NCBI GenBank assembly: GCA_000729835.1
Contig: JFHB01000006.1
Span: 248,001 to 312,000 of the forward strand
Direction of reading: 5' to 3'
Origin: Atkinsonella hypoxylon
Lineage: Eukaryota > Ascomycota > Sordariomycetes > Hypocreales > Clavicipitaceae
Length of the DNA: 64,000 nucleotides
Shown here: piece after piece, positions 55,574 to 64,000 of the stretch
Layout of the letters: every line of letters starts with the position of its first letter
How positions within the stretch are numbered: the first letter of the stretch is position 1
Position numbers and translations under genes: made by a program
The notes under the pieces: generated by a model
What the model was told of the DNA's origin: nothing
Database searches by the model: none
The model's input: only the letters and a program-made list of their open reading frames with translations

Positions 55574-56530
55574 TCAGCGTCTTTTGGTTGGCCTTTTTGG
55601 TCTGCCTGTCTGAGATGCAGAAACCTTTGAGTAGTATCGATTCGTATGCTCGACATCAAAAGCAGATTTGTCCTTGCGGAATAAGAACATTGCGGCGCGT
55701 GCATCCTCAGTACTAGAATGTGAATCTTGTTGTATATCAATCCCGAGAAGCTCTCGAGCCAAGGTACGCAAGGCAGGTTTCTGGCCATACCCGAACTTCC
55801 TGAACGCTTTGTGCTTCGCGGTATCCCTAATGTCCTTTGCAGGATGAGAAAGTTTCAATGCTTCTAAATCGTGCTTAACATCATGGCCTATTAGAACTCT
55901 TCCCTTCAAGATACGAGAAATCTCACTTTGCACTTCGTCAAAGTATCTTGCAAATCTCATCTCTTTGGGCGAAACACCGCTGACAGAGCTTCTCCAATCT
56001 GTAACCCGCTCAGTCGGTTTGACATAAGAATCATATATTTGACGTCCATGAAAGTCCACCAAACTGACACGGGCAAGAGCTGATGTATACCTACTAGGCC
56101 CCACTCCAACCATTTCGCAATCTACAGCAACGTACTTGCCGACATCGACATTTAACGACAGACCGTGATTGACTCTATCATTTTGAGAGGTGATGGAGAA
56201 ATGACTTTCTCCCATACCAAGCTCATAAGCTTCTGCTAACGACTCGCTCGATATGTCGTTGCACTGAGTTAAAAGTTGAAGTGAGGGAATCTGCCTTTCG
56301 CTTGGTCCTTCCCTCACTTTTGTGCTATGCACACCACCCATTTTGAAAGATGATTTGCAACTTCCTTGCTGATCATTAATTCTGCGAGGCCTTTTTGCTA
56401 CAGGCTTCTGCAATGCGTCTGAGCGCAAAGTTTCATTGCCTAATTTCCTTTTGCTTGTTGATGTTTTAACAGGCATGTCACCTTTTAGTGTTGCCTGTAG
56501 CTTTTTCCAGTTGACAGAAAGCTCAGCCAT
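55574..56530 (-). CDS. REX4: RNA exonuclease 4 (REX4), DEDDh 3'-5' exonuclease
   Basis: Single exon, 318 aa. The exonuclease core begins at about residue 132 with KYVAVDCEMVGVG (DxE motif), then LARVSLVDFHGRQIYDSYVK, the second-Asp motif LIGHDVKHDLEALKL, and DSHSSTEDARAAMFLF with the catalytic His/Asp. The N-terminus is basic and disordered with KRPRRI, a likely nuclear/nucleolar signal; the C-terminus is also basic (GRPKRPTKRR). In yeast Rex4 is linked to rRNA processing. It is divergently paired with ESA1 over 384 bp. Confidence 0.9.
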   Translation of the reverse strand: MAELSVNWKKLQATLKGDMPVKTSTSKRKLGNETLRSDALQKPVAKRPRRINDQQGSCKSSFKMGGVHSTKVREGPSERQIPSLQLLTQCNDISSESLAEAYELGMGESHFSITSQNDRVNHGLSLNVDVGKYVAVDCEMVGVGPSRYTSALARVSLVDFHGRQIYDSYVKPTERVTDWRSSVSGVSPKEMRFARYFDEVQSEISRILKGRVLIGHDVKHDLEALKLSHPAKDIRDTAKHKAFRKFGYGQKPALRTLARELLGIDIQQDSHSSTEDARAAMFLFRKDKSAFDVEHTNRYYSKVSASQTGRPKRPTKRR

Positions 56531-56914
56531 TGTCGCTGTGGCGCATTGTCAATTCAAGAGGAGGTCAAATTGGTTATTCTATGCTGCCGTCAGTTAGCGC
56601 ATATCTTCGATGCTGTTATCGTTTGTGACCTTGAAGGACTTCAAGCATTTACTTCGCTTAGCTTACTTACAGCCAATTGACTTTTTTTTTCTTGAGATGT
56701 CGAAACTTTTCTTACGACGTATCTGCCTTAACTACCTAGTCTTTAAGTGGAGCATGATGTTCATTGTCGGTATATGCATATATGCACCTAACGCGATAAT
56801 AGTTTTACGGACTCAGTCGCCTCGAATCTTCCCACCACAACCAAGAAAGTATTGCGCTTCATCAAAATTCCGTCAGTGAACGTGTATAGATAGGAATCAT
56901 CGTGGCTTCGAAAC
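56531..56914. promoter_or_regulatory. Bidirectional promoter REX4 / ESA1
   Basis: 384 bp between start codons of a pre-rRNA exonuclease and a histone acetyltransferase. A run of ten T lies near 56685-56694. No gene is present. Confidence 0.4.
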
Positions 56915-58480
56915 ATGGCAGTGGGAACCCCTGTGGCTGAACCCGCCGTAGGCTCGGACACACCGCGACAGAAAGGCCTAGCAACCCCCGACACACTCAA
57001 GACTGGCTGCATTGCTTGGGTTGAGAAAGATGGACAGCCACGTCGCGCCGAAATTCTCAGCATCAAGGATACAAAGAGCGGAAGGCAATTCTATTGCAAC
57101 TTCGATAATTTTAATAAGCGATTGGATGAATGGGTACCTGTTGCAAGAATCGACTTCACACAAGAAGTAGAGTGGCCGAATCCCGACAAGGACAAGCCAA
57201 AGGACTCAAAAGCCAGGAAAGCGCCTCCACAAACGAAAAAGGCAGCAGCTCCTAAAAAGGGTCAAAAACGACCAAGTAAAAGGGAACAATCTGTAAATTC
57301 TGAGGCTGCAACGCCTCATCCATGGACAGGTATAACTCAAGCTGGGAATACTTCTCTTTCTTTGGTACTTACCGCTATTCTAGAATTCGTGGAATCCCAA
57401 GCCCAAGCCCATGTCCAAATACCTTCAGTGGGACTTGATGGTGAAGCACCTACTCAAGCGAGCGCCGATGCGACGTCGATGCCCGTGGCAGCTGACGATG
57501 GCGATGCAGACGACAAGGATGAGGACCTGAAGAAAGAAGACGGCGATTTTAGCAGGGAAGAAGAAATTGAAAAATTGAGGACTTCTGGGTCTATGACTCA
57601 AAATCCTGCCGAGATATCTCGCATCAGAAATATCTCGAAGGTTCAATTCGGCAGAAATGATCTCTTCCCATGGTACTTTTCACCTTACCCAGAAGTCTTT
57701 AGCCAAGAAGATGTCATTTTCATCTGCGAGTTTTGTTTGAGCTACTATGGGGACGAAACTGCCTTTTTGCGGCATCGCACCAAGTGTACCCTGCAACACC
57801 CGCCCGGAAATGAGATCTATCGAGACGATTATGTCTCTTTCTTCGAAATCGATGGCCGCCGGCAGAGAACATGGTGCAGAAATTTATGCCTCTTATCGAA
57901 AATGTTCCTGGATCACAAAACTCTTTATTATGATGTTGATCCGTTTTTGTTTTACGTTATGACTAACCGGACAGATAAAGGTTGTCATATAGTGGGATAT
58001 TTCTCCAAAGAAAAGGAGAGTGCAGACGGTTACAATGTAGCATGCATCCTCACACTGCCTCAATATCAACGAAAGGGATATGGCCGATTACTTATTCAGT
58101 TTTCCTACGAGCTCTCAAAGATAGAAGGCAAGTTGGGATCCCCGGAAAAGCCCCTATCAGATCTGGGTCTGCTCAGCTATCGTCAATACTGGTCAGAGAA
58201 TATCCTTGATTTGTTGATGGGATACAATGAGAGAGACGACAAAGTAACTATCGAAGCTATTTCGGCAGCGCTTGCCATGACTACTCAAGACGTGGAGCAT
58301 ACTCTTCAAGCAATGAAGATGCAAGTCTATCACAAGAGCGATCACAAGATCGTTATTCCGGAAAATCTGATCAAACAAAGAGAAAAGCAAAAGCTGAAAC
58401 TCAGGAGGGTGCTTGATCCGGGCCGAATACAATGGAAACCACCAGTGTTCACAGCATCCAGCAGGACGTGGGGCTGGTGA
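56915..58480 (+). CDS. ESA1: MYST-family histone acetyltransferase ESA1 (KAT5)
   Basis: Two exons, 56915..57329 and 57384..58480, give 503 aa. ESA1 is the catalytic subunit of NuA4, acetylating H4/H2A. Domains are a chromo/Tudor-knot barrel (about 27-80: AWVEKDGQPRRAEILSIKD, YCNFDNFNKRLDEWV), a Lys-rich linker, the C2HC zinc finger (FICEFCLSYYG ... HRTKC) and the MYST domain. The MYST domain has catalytic Cys in YNVACILTLP, the acetyl-CoA loop QYQRKGYGRLLIQFSYELS and catalytic Glu in SPEKPLSDLG. The 54-nt intron (GTATAA...TTCTAG) is in frame and free of stops, so the unspliced reading also translates. It is called an intron because splicing restores HPWTEFVESQ and removes a hydrophobic insert. 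Confidence 0.93.
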   Translation: MAVGTPVAEPAVGSDTPRQKGLATPDTLKTGCIAWVEKDGQPRRAEILSIKDTKSGRQFYCNFDNFNKRLDEWVPVARIDFTQEVEWPNPDKDKPKDSKARKAPPQTKKAAAPKKGQKRPSKREQSVNSEAATPHPWTGITQAGNTSLSLVLTAILEFVESQAQAHVQIPSVGLDGEAPTQASADATSMPVAADDGDADDKDEDLKKEDGDFSREEEIEKLRTSGSMTQNPAEISRIRNISKVQFGRNDLFPWYFSPYPEVFSQEDVIFICEFCLSYYGDETAFLRHRTKCTLQHPPGNEIYRDDYVSFFEIDGRRQRTWCRNLCLLSKMFLDHKTLYYDVDPFLFYVMTNRTDKGCHIVGYFSKEKESADGYNVACILTLPQYQRKGYGRLLIQFSYELSKIEGKLGSPEKPLSDLGLLSYRQYWSENILDLLMGYNERDDKVTIEAISAALAMTTQDVEHTLQAMKMQVYHKSDHKIVIPENLIKQREKQKLKLRRVLDPGRIQWKPPVFTASSRTWGW

Positions 58481-58675
58481 CGAGGTTGAGGGCGATGCGG
58501 AATTTGCAATCTGCGACATCAGATGTGTATAGGTAGGTACCTACTCAATTTGGCATCTGGCTTTTCCTGCCTTTGCACCAATATCAAGAGCCAGGCGTTT
58601 TTTTTTTTTTTGTTAAGTTAGTGCACCTTTGATGTGTCCCAAAATTACCGTGATCTCTATCGTGGGGTCAAATAT

Positions 58676-58746
58676 TGTCGCACAGTATATAAGGGGGTTC
58701 AACCGGACATGTAGCGTGGCGTGGCCATGCCGCAATTTTTGCGACA
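58676..58746 (+). repeat. Left terminal direct repeat (LTR) of the miniature element
   Basis: 71 bp, with 7-bp inverted ends TGTCGCA/TGCGACA. It differs from the right copy at a few positions, mostly C/T and G/A changes, and by two G in the G run. Confidence 0.85.
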
Positions 58747-58765
58747 GTTATGAGCCCAGGAGGTC

Positions 58766-58821
58766 TAGTGGTCACTAGACCTGTAATTTCCCTGTGAATA
58801 TATACGCTATAAGTTCGAACC
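58766..58821 (+). promoter_or_regulatory. Possible tRNA-like pol III A and B boxes inside the miniature element
   Basis: TAGTGGTCACTAG from 58766 resembles an A box, as in tRNA D-arms that read GGTCTAGTGGT. GTTCGAACC at 58813-58821 fits the B box consensus exactly. Start-to-start spacing is about 47 nt, as in a tRNA gene. Both boxes are also palindromic, so chance is possible, and no full cloverleaf was established. Confidence 0.4.
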
Positions 58822-58996
58822 CTAGTACTAGAACTAAAAAAATTATTCTACTAGTTAAGACATTAGGACTTAGTAAGCAGACCGTACTAAGTAACGCCTA
58901 AGACTATCATAAAAGTATACAGCATAAGTATACTGCTAGCTAAATAGCTCTAGACTTGCCGCAGCAGCGCTACTACAGTCTAGCAGCTAGGGGGTG

Positions 58997-59069
58997 TGTC
59001 GCACGGTATATAAGGGGGGGTTCAATCGAACATACAGCGTGGCGTGGCCATGCCGCAATTTTTGCGACA
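58997..59069 (+). repeat. Right terminal direct repeat (LTR) of the miniature element
   Basis: 73 bp copy of 58676-58746, followed at once by the AATAT duplication. Confidence 0.85.
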
Positions 59070-59331
59070 AATATCCTGACAAAAAGAACCTCGATAATTT
59101 TTACAAGGAGTACCTGCCAGTGGTGGTACGTACTCTTGTCCCGCCCAGAGTGGCCCGCTATAGTCATAAGTACCTAGGTACCTAGGTAGTTGGACCCGCC
59201 CTTTTTGCATGCTGAGGACAACTTGCTAAGATAAATGTTACCCAAATCTACGTATGTCGTTTTCTCTGTAGGCGGTTGCGACTCTAATACCTGCAGACCG
59301 AGAAGCTATTGCTGCTTAGTCGTTCTACGAC

Positions 59332-61079
59332 ATGGTAAGGCTAGGCTTTTCATGCGCCATCCTTGGTGCATGTCTTACGCAGCTTGGAGTGGCAAATGGA
59401 AAGCCACAAATACCTCTACACAAGACAGGCGATGCTTGTCCAGACTATGCTTTCTACGCCGCTAGACCACAGTATGTAACATCGCCGTTCTCTATATTCA
59501 AATTGTGTATTTAAAGCTGATCAAGTACAGTCGGCCCTTGAGCTCAGGTCCCTTGTCCCTGCCTTTCCAGAGACCTGACAAACGTTGTCGCACATTCAAC
59601 TCCGTGGAAATCGAAAGGGTCATCAAGGATGTCACCTCAAGAATGAAAGACCCAGATCTAGCCCGCCTTTTCGAGAATACTTTCCCATCAACTACTGATA
59701 CTACGATCAAGTTTCATACCAGTAATAAAGACACTGGCTTTACGCGAGTTGGTGAATCAAGGATCGCTTTGGACGATGGCGCTTGGGAGGGGCCACAGTC
59801 TTTCATAATAACAGGGGATATTATTGCTGAATGGCTACGTGATTCAACAAATCAGCTTCGTCCATACCAATCTCTAGCAAAGAAGGATCCGGCTATATAT
59901 CAGTTGATTCTTGGTGCCATCAATACACAATCAGAGTATGTAATCGAATCTCCGTATTGCAACGCTTTCCAGCCGCCTCCGATTTCCGATCTTCCAACTA
60001 CAAGCAACGGACAGGATGACATAGTTCACCCGGTCTACGAGCCGGCGGCGGTGTTTGAGTGCAAGTATGAGCTTGATTCTCTAGCCCATTTTCTAGCACT
60101 GGCCAACGACTTCTACGAAAGTACAGGTTCGACAGACTTCGTGAATGGCAGGTGGACAATGGCGGTGAAAAGATTGCTATACGTCCTGGAAGAACAATCC
60201 GAATCGACCTTTGACCCTGATACGCATCAGTACCGCGGTAATAATTACAGGTTTCAGAGATCGACTAATACCGGAACCGAGACTCTAAACTTACAAGGAA
60301 TTGGAAATCCTCTGAATAGTGACACAGGACTTGTGCGATCTGCCTTCCGACCTAGCGACGATGCGACGATTCTAGGCTTTCTTATTCCTGCCAATGCCAT
60401 GATGTCTGTTGAGCTTCAGCGTGCTTCAAAATATCTTAGAGTTGCAAAGATGGCGTCCCTGGCTGAAAAATTGGAGAGCTGGAGTGAAAAACTACGATCA
60501 GCGGTGATGGAGCATGGCGTGATTCGACACAAGAAGTATGGGGATGTCTTCGCTTACGAAGTTGACGGGTATGGCTCGTCCATATTAATGGATGATGCAA
60601 ATTATCCCTCTCTTTTGGCTTTACCTGTTATGGGCTTTTGCAAAGTCGACGATCCCGTATACCAAAACACGAGAAAAATGCTTTTGGATAGGAAGGGGAA
60701 CCCTTATTATTTGTCAGGGAAGGATTTCACGGGAATCGGTGGCAAGTCTTGATAACCCACAAAGCCCTTGATTGACGAAGGAACTAACGTCATTCACGTA
60801 GGACCCCATATTGGCTTGGAAAATGCATGGCCAATGAGCGTGCTAATTCAGGCTCAAACCTCGAACGATGACGGAGAGATCAAACATTGCCTTGACATGG
60901 TTCTTCAATCCTCCAAACTGGGCCTTGTACATGAGAGTGTAAATGTTGACTACTCCGGGCAATACACTCGAAGCTGGTTCGCATGGGCAAATGGCGTCTT
61001 TGCAAGCACCATTCTAGATCTGGCCAAGAGGAAGCCGCACTTGATATTCTCTCCTGGTTTCAAAGCATATGAGCCTTAA
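59332..61079 (+). CDS. Secreted GH125 alpha-1,6-mannosidase
   Basis: Three exons, 59332..59471, 59531..60741 and 60802..61079, give 542 aa. The start MVRLGFSCAILGACLTQLGV is a signal peptide. Intron 1 (GTATGT...GTACAG) restores ALPFQRP-like SLPFQRPDKRCRTF. Family motifs are GDIIAEWLRDSTNQLRPYQ, EYVIESPYCNAFQP, VHPVYEPAAVFECKYELDSL, RPSDDATILGFLIPANAMM, MDDANYPSLLALP, GPHIGLENAWPMSVLIQA and SWFAWANGVFASTILDL. GH125 enzymes are metal-independent exo-alpha-1,6-mannosidases. Intron 2 is best read as GC-AG (GCAAGT...CACGTAG), giving the expected GIGGPHIG; a GT donor three bases earlier would delete one Gly. The miniature LTR element ends 262 bp upstream, so it lies in the promoter region. Confidence 0.88.
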
Positions 61080-62548
61080 ATTGCCATCCTTCTTTTCCTC
61101 TGGCAATCTGCGCTTCTTATTTATTACGACATTTGAAGAGACGTAAAAACTACCAGCTCTACGTCGTTCACAGAAAACTTTATATCGGGAAATATACGAC
61201 TAAGCGACAAGTCACTAATGTTATGCACAAAAATTCGCGTCAAAATCAGATAAATGCGCCATAGGGAGCCACAGCTAGCCGTGGACACAATGCAATTATT
61301 GAGACAAAGGTTTTGTGCGCTGTTTTCTCGCTTCATATCCTTTCCACGCAATGACGTCCTTCAAGAGGCGATCCAGAACGCCAATCATCCGTGGGCGACC
61401 CTGTGTGCTCTTGCCTTTTCCAGCTCTCGCTGGCTCACTCACAGCTTGACACCCTTTCGCAGGCATGGGAGCGCCGTTTCCTGGTCCGAATTCATGTGAC
61501 TTTCCTTACATATGTGAGGCCACAGTTGGTAAGGGGAAAAACACTTGAACTACAACTGTTGTGTAAGGAAGCACGGGTGAATGTTTGATTGTGATTTTCT
61601 CAGTTAAAGTGAAACTATTGTTGTACAAACTCGTGTTATTTGTGAGCAACTGGCACAGTGGACTTGAGGTCCAATTAGGCAAATAAATAGTTGACCAGAG
61701 TCTTTCGTTGATGAGGGAATCTCATACTTGTCCCCATTTGCGCCCCATTTCTATCTCTGTAGCCAGCCCAATAGCGGAGCTCTCGATAAATACCGTCATC
61801 GATTGCGTCAGAAGAACTCCTTTCGGCTCCAACAGCTACCGCCTTGAGCTTATTGACCTTTTTCTTTGAACGGCATTGAGCTGTTCCAGGGCTATTCTTG
61901 GCCAGAACATTGGCTACATACGTATTCAATTTACTTGAACGTAGTCAATAACAGTCTTGACTGGTGGTGATGATCCCTTGCATTGGGCAACCAAATCCAT
62001 GAAGACTTCAGCGAAATACTAAGTACGGGATGTACAGTTTAAATTTTATTCGTGTCCGATCACAAGAGTGGGAAGATGAATTACGTCTCTACAGCATACG
62101 GCATTACTAGTTGTAAAAAGACAACGAGCCTGATTATGTCAGTCGAGAAGTACTTCGCTTTTATTGAATGAGAGCTGAGGGATGAAGCAAGCAGTATGGC
62201 GAGTTTCTGCTGAACCATTAGAGTGCGCGACAAACATTTGCTGTTATATTCGTAGAGCCAGTTTCTAATAACCATCAAAGACTTTAGTATATCAGAAGAT
62301 AATAATATTCTCAACTCGAAGTACAGAACCATGATCATATCGCCTCTCGCTTGAACTTGACTGACAATTTTCACGAAAGGTAGCGAAAAAGGATATAGCC
62401 AGATGAACGCAAGGCGTGGAACGCCAGGGTGGTTTGAAGATAATAATCTTTTATTGATCTGAGGGAATCAACTCTCGCGTCATTAAAGTTATCGCAGGTT
62501 TAATCACAGGAAGGTGACTTCCCCTATCAGCTCCATTTGCCAAAATCG
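61080..62548. other. Convergent intergenic region GH125 / CDC27
   Basis: 1.47 kb between facing stops. The short frames on both strands show no domain, and no repeat pair, tRNA or inverted ends were recognised. Confidence 0.5.
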
Positions 62549-63983
62549 TTATCTCTTATTGAAAAAGGCCATGATACTGCCCTGTCCTCCTTTACCATTC
62601 GATTTCTTCGAGTTTGTAGATAAGGATGGAGTCGAGTTTGATGTTGGCTTTTTAACTGGTGGCTGGCCAGCATCATCTTCCGAGAACGATTCCCAACCCG
62701 ATTCTTGGATCGTCACTATAAGAGCGCGCTTGTTAGCCCATCGTGTGTTTAAAATGGTAAGATGCTACTAAAATCACGTACCCATATATCCCTGCTCGTC
62801 GAGAATTCGCTTCTTTTTGACCACTTGTCGTTTGCCTCGACGTCTTCCATTATTCGCACTGGAGACAATTTCAGAAGGTTCATCTGGTGCAGATAAAGTT
62901 GCTCGCTGCGTAACCTCGGGTGCAGACTCAAGGTCAATCTCGGGTTCGGGTTCGGGTTCGGGTTCCGACTTCCTCTCAGCCTCCTCAATGTCGGAACTGT
63001 TAGCATCGTCTTCTTCCTCCATCATACGCCTCAGCTCTTCCTCCCTCTCTTTTTGTGTTTTCGATTTGGTGTGTGATCTTGATTGAGGTTTTGTTGGTAA
63101 AATGTCAAAGGCGTCAGCTTCGCCGTCGTCAGATAGTGCAGTTGCTACTTCATCCTTTTGCTGTGCTGATGGTGTGGATTTGACATTCGACTTTGGAAGT
63201 GCTTTTGCGAATGACTGGAAAATACTACCCGGCGCCATGCGACTGTTTGCCGTCGCCAAGCCCGAGTTTCGTGACTGGCCATGGGGTTTGTCAATCGATA
63301 TTGAGTCCTGCCCTCGTGGCTTCTTCGCGGTGTCTGCTTGTTTTGCTACAGGTTGTTTAGGCATAGTGATTGATGGAGATGCAGCACTCGGCGCTGATCT
63401 GCGATCTCGTCGTCGAACGCTAGAATTGTGAATCGTGCCGTGCTTGCTTGCAGCCCCAAGGTTTTCTCCATTAAATCTCATTGGTTTGTCGCCTGCAAGT
63501 TGTTCATACTCCCGCGACCACAGGTGGCTCGCTCCTCTCGGTTGTAAGCCGTATATATGTATCGATGTCACACATTGATACAATTGTAGTGCTTCTACTG
63601 GATGGTGAATATCAAACCATCCCATGAGATGAAGACCACTCACCTGGCAATCTCTCTTCTTCCACCAGCATAAGTTGGCTTGCTTTTACATTGGGAAGAG
63701 GGTCCTCTGACTGAGAAAATGATTCCTTGCTTTCATCATCGACTCTTGCGTCGTCGACCGGTGACGGTATGCCGTAAACCAAATATAGCGCCTCGATCGT
63801 ATCTCTGCTTTGGGCATTTTGGGATCGGTGAAACTCAAAGAGCATCCTGATTAAGTTTCAGTTCGAATATCACACATAATTGCTTATTAGCGGTATCAAA
63901 AATATCGTTGGCTTTCGGTGACCATACCCTTTGGCAGTATTGACGTGAATGCTCAGTGATCTGCTTAAACCACGATAAGTGAT
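62549..63983 (-). CDS. CDC27: DNA polymerase delta subunit CDC27/POL32 (POLD3), 5' end outside window
   Basis: Visible exons are complement(63928..63983), (63644..63846), (62782..63594) and (62549..62715); the start exon lies beyond base 64000. Reading begins ITYRGLSRSLSIHVNTAKGM and LFEFHRSQN, the POLD3 N-terminal winged-helix pattern. It continues with EALQLYQCVTSIHIYGLQ, a long disordered linker, a run of EP dipeptides (encoded by GGGTTC-type repeats near 62940-62965), and GRRRGKRQVVKKKRILDEQG. The end is ESGWESFSEDD followed by GGQGSIMAFFNKR, where QGSIMAFF is a PCNA-binding PIP box. The protein is the third subunit of Pol delta and tethers it to PCNA. Splice choices keep phase throughout. 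Confidence 0.88.
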
Positions 63984-64000
63984 CTAGTTGAGTCAGTATA

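Larger units (their letters stand above)
58676..59069 (+). mobile_element. Miniature LTR retroelement (TRIM/SMART type)
   Basis: Two direct repeats (58676-58746, 71 bp; 58997-59069, 73 bp) each begin TGTCGCAC and end TTTTTGCGACA, so they have the TG...CA ends of LTRs. They flank 250 bp without coding capacity. The whole is bounded by a perfect 5-bp target duplication, AATAT at 58671-58675 and 59070-59074. Each repeat carries a TATA-like GTATATAAGGGGG. A purine-rich stretch (CTAGGGGGTG) precedes the right repeat, as a polypurine tract would. The internal part has a tRNA-like pair of boxes (separate entry). No gag or pol is present, so it would have to move in trans. Confidence 0.82.
58481..59331. 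other. Intergenic region ESA1 / GH125 with a miniature LTR element
   Basis: 851 bp. 58676-59069 is the element described separately. A run of twelve T lies near 58600-58611, and a doubled palindrome TACCTAGGTACCTAGGTA lies at 59171-59188, close to the GH125 start. Confidence 0.6.

Noticed and set aside
58766..58821. A genuine tRNA gene
   Set aside because: A and B boxes are spaced correctly, but I could not build a paired acceptor stem or a clear anticodon arm; it is better treated as a tRNA-like part of the miniature element.
62940..62965. GGGTTC tandem hexamers resembling telomeric repeat
   Set aside because: They lie inside the CDC27/POL32 coding exon and encode EP dipeptides on the minus strand; the unit is not TTAGGG.
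1..64000. CRISPR arrays, prokaryotic operons, rRNA genes, secondary-metabolite or immunity gene clusters
   Set aside because: I saw no regularly spaced repeats, polycistronic packing, rRNA motifs or NLR/HET/PKS/NRPS domains; the window reads as ordinary fungal nuclear DNA with small mobile-element remnants.

Overview
The window is nuclear DNA from a filamentous ascomycete, most likely a Sordariomycete and possibly Hypocreales (the order is a guess). The evidence is short spliceosomal introns (mostly 50-125 nt, GT donor, CTRAC-like branch, YAG acceptor), about 25 genes on both strands at roughly one per 2.5 kb, a class III chitin synthase, a long flavodoxin-containing sulfite reductase beta subunit and fungal versions of complex I and ATP synthase subunits. 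Nothing in it is prokaryotic: no operons, Shine-Dalgarno sites or CRISPR.

Layout. 1-13.4 kb: end of a SEC7-type ARF-GEF, an HSM3/PSMD5-like proteasome chaperone, RNA polymerase III subunit RPC31, nucleoporin NUP49, polyadenylation factor FIP1, an M50B-like membrane metalloprotease and ribose-5-phosphate isomerase. 13.4-27.1 kb: a degenerate MITE-like element, a secreted GH32 invertase, class III chitin synthase and sulfite reductase MET5. 27.1-43 kb: a MITE with 66-bp inverted repeats, KEI1, RAB6/YPT6, NOP53, an EF-hand external NADH dehydrogenase, uridine kinase, GID8, and the divergent pair NDUFS4-like / ATP17. 43-51 kb: a 1.2-kDa-residue-scale (about 1228 aa) disordered protein of unknown function and MCM6. 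51-64 kb: a repeat-rich stretch with a small RNase H2 subunit C gene, two degenerate mobile elements and a cyclopropane-fatty-acid-synthase-like gene, then REX4, ESA1, a 394-bp LTR-bearing miniature retroelement, a secreted GH125 alpha-mannosidase and the 3' part of DNA polymerase delta subunit CDC27/POL32, which runs off the window.

Most genes are housekeeping and are not functionally clustered. Several are arranged head to head over short spacers (NUP49/FIP1, NDUFS4/ATP17, REX4/ESA1, RAB6/NOP53). The most unusual parts are the non-coding ones: a miniature LTR element with a perfect 5-bp target duplication and a tRNA-like internal segment; two families of TA-flanked miniature elements, with one copy of each lying side by side at 52.8-53.2 kb; and several unusual introns (a probable GC-AG intron, apparent introns under 40 nt, an intron that is in frame without stops, and a 15-nt internal exon). 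Exon models were built by eye from reading frame, splice consensus and expected protein continuity; no transcript evidence was available.
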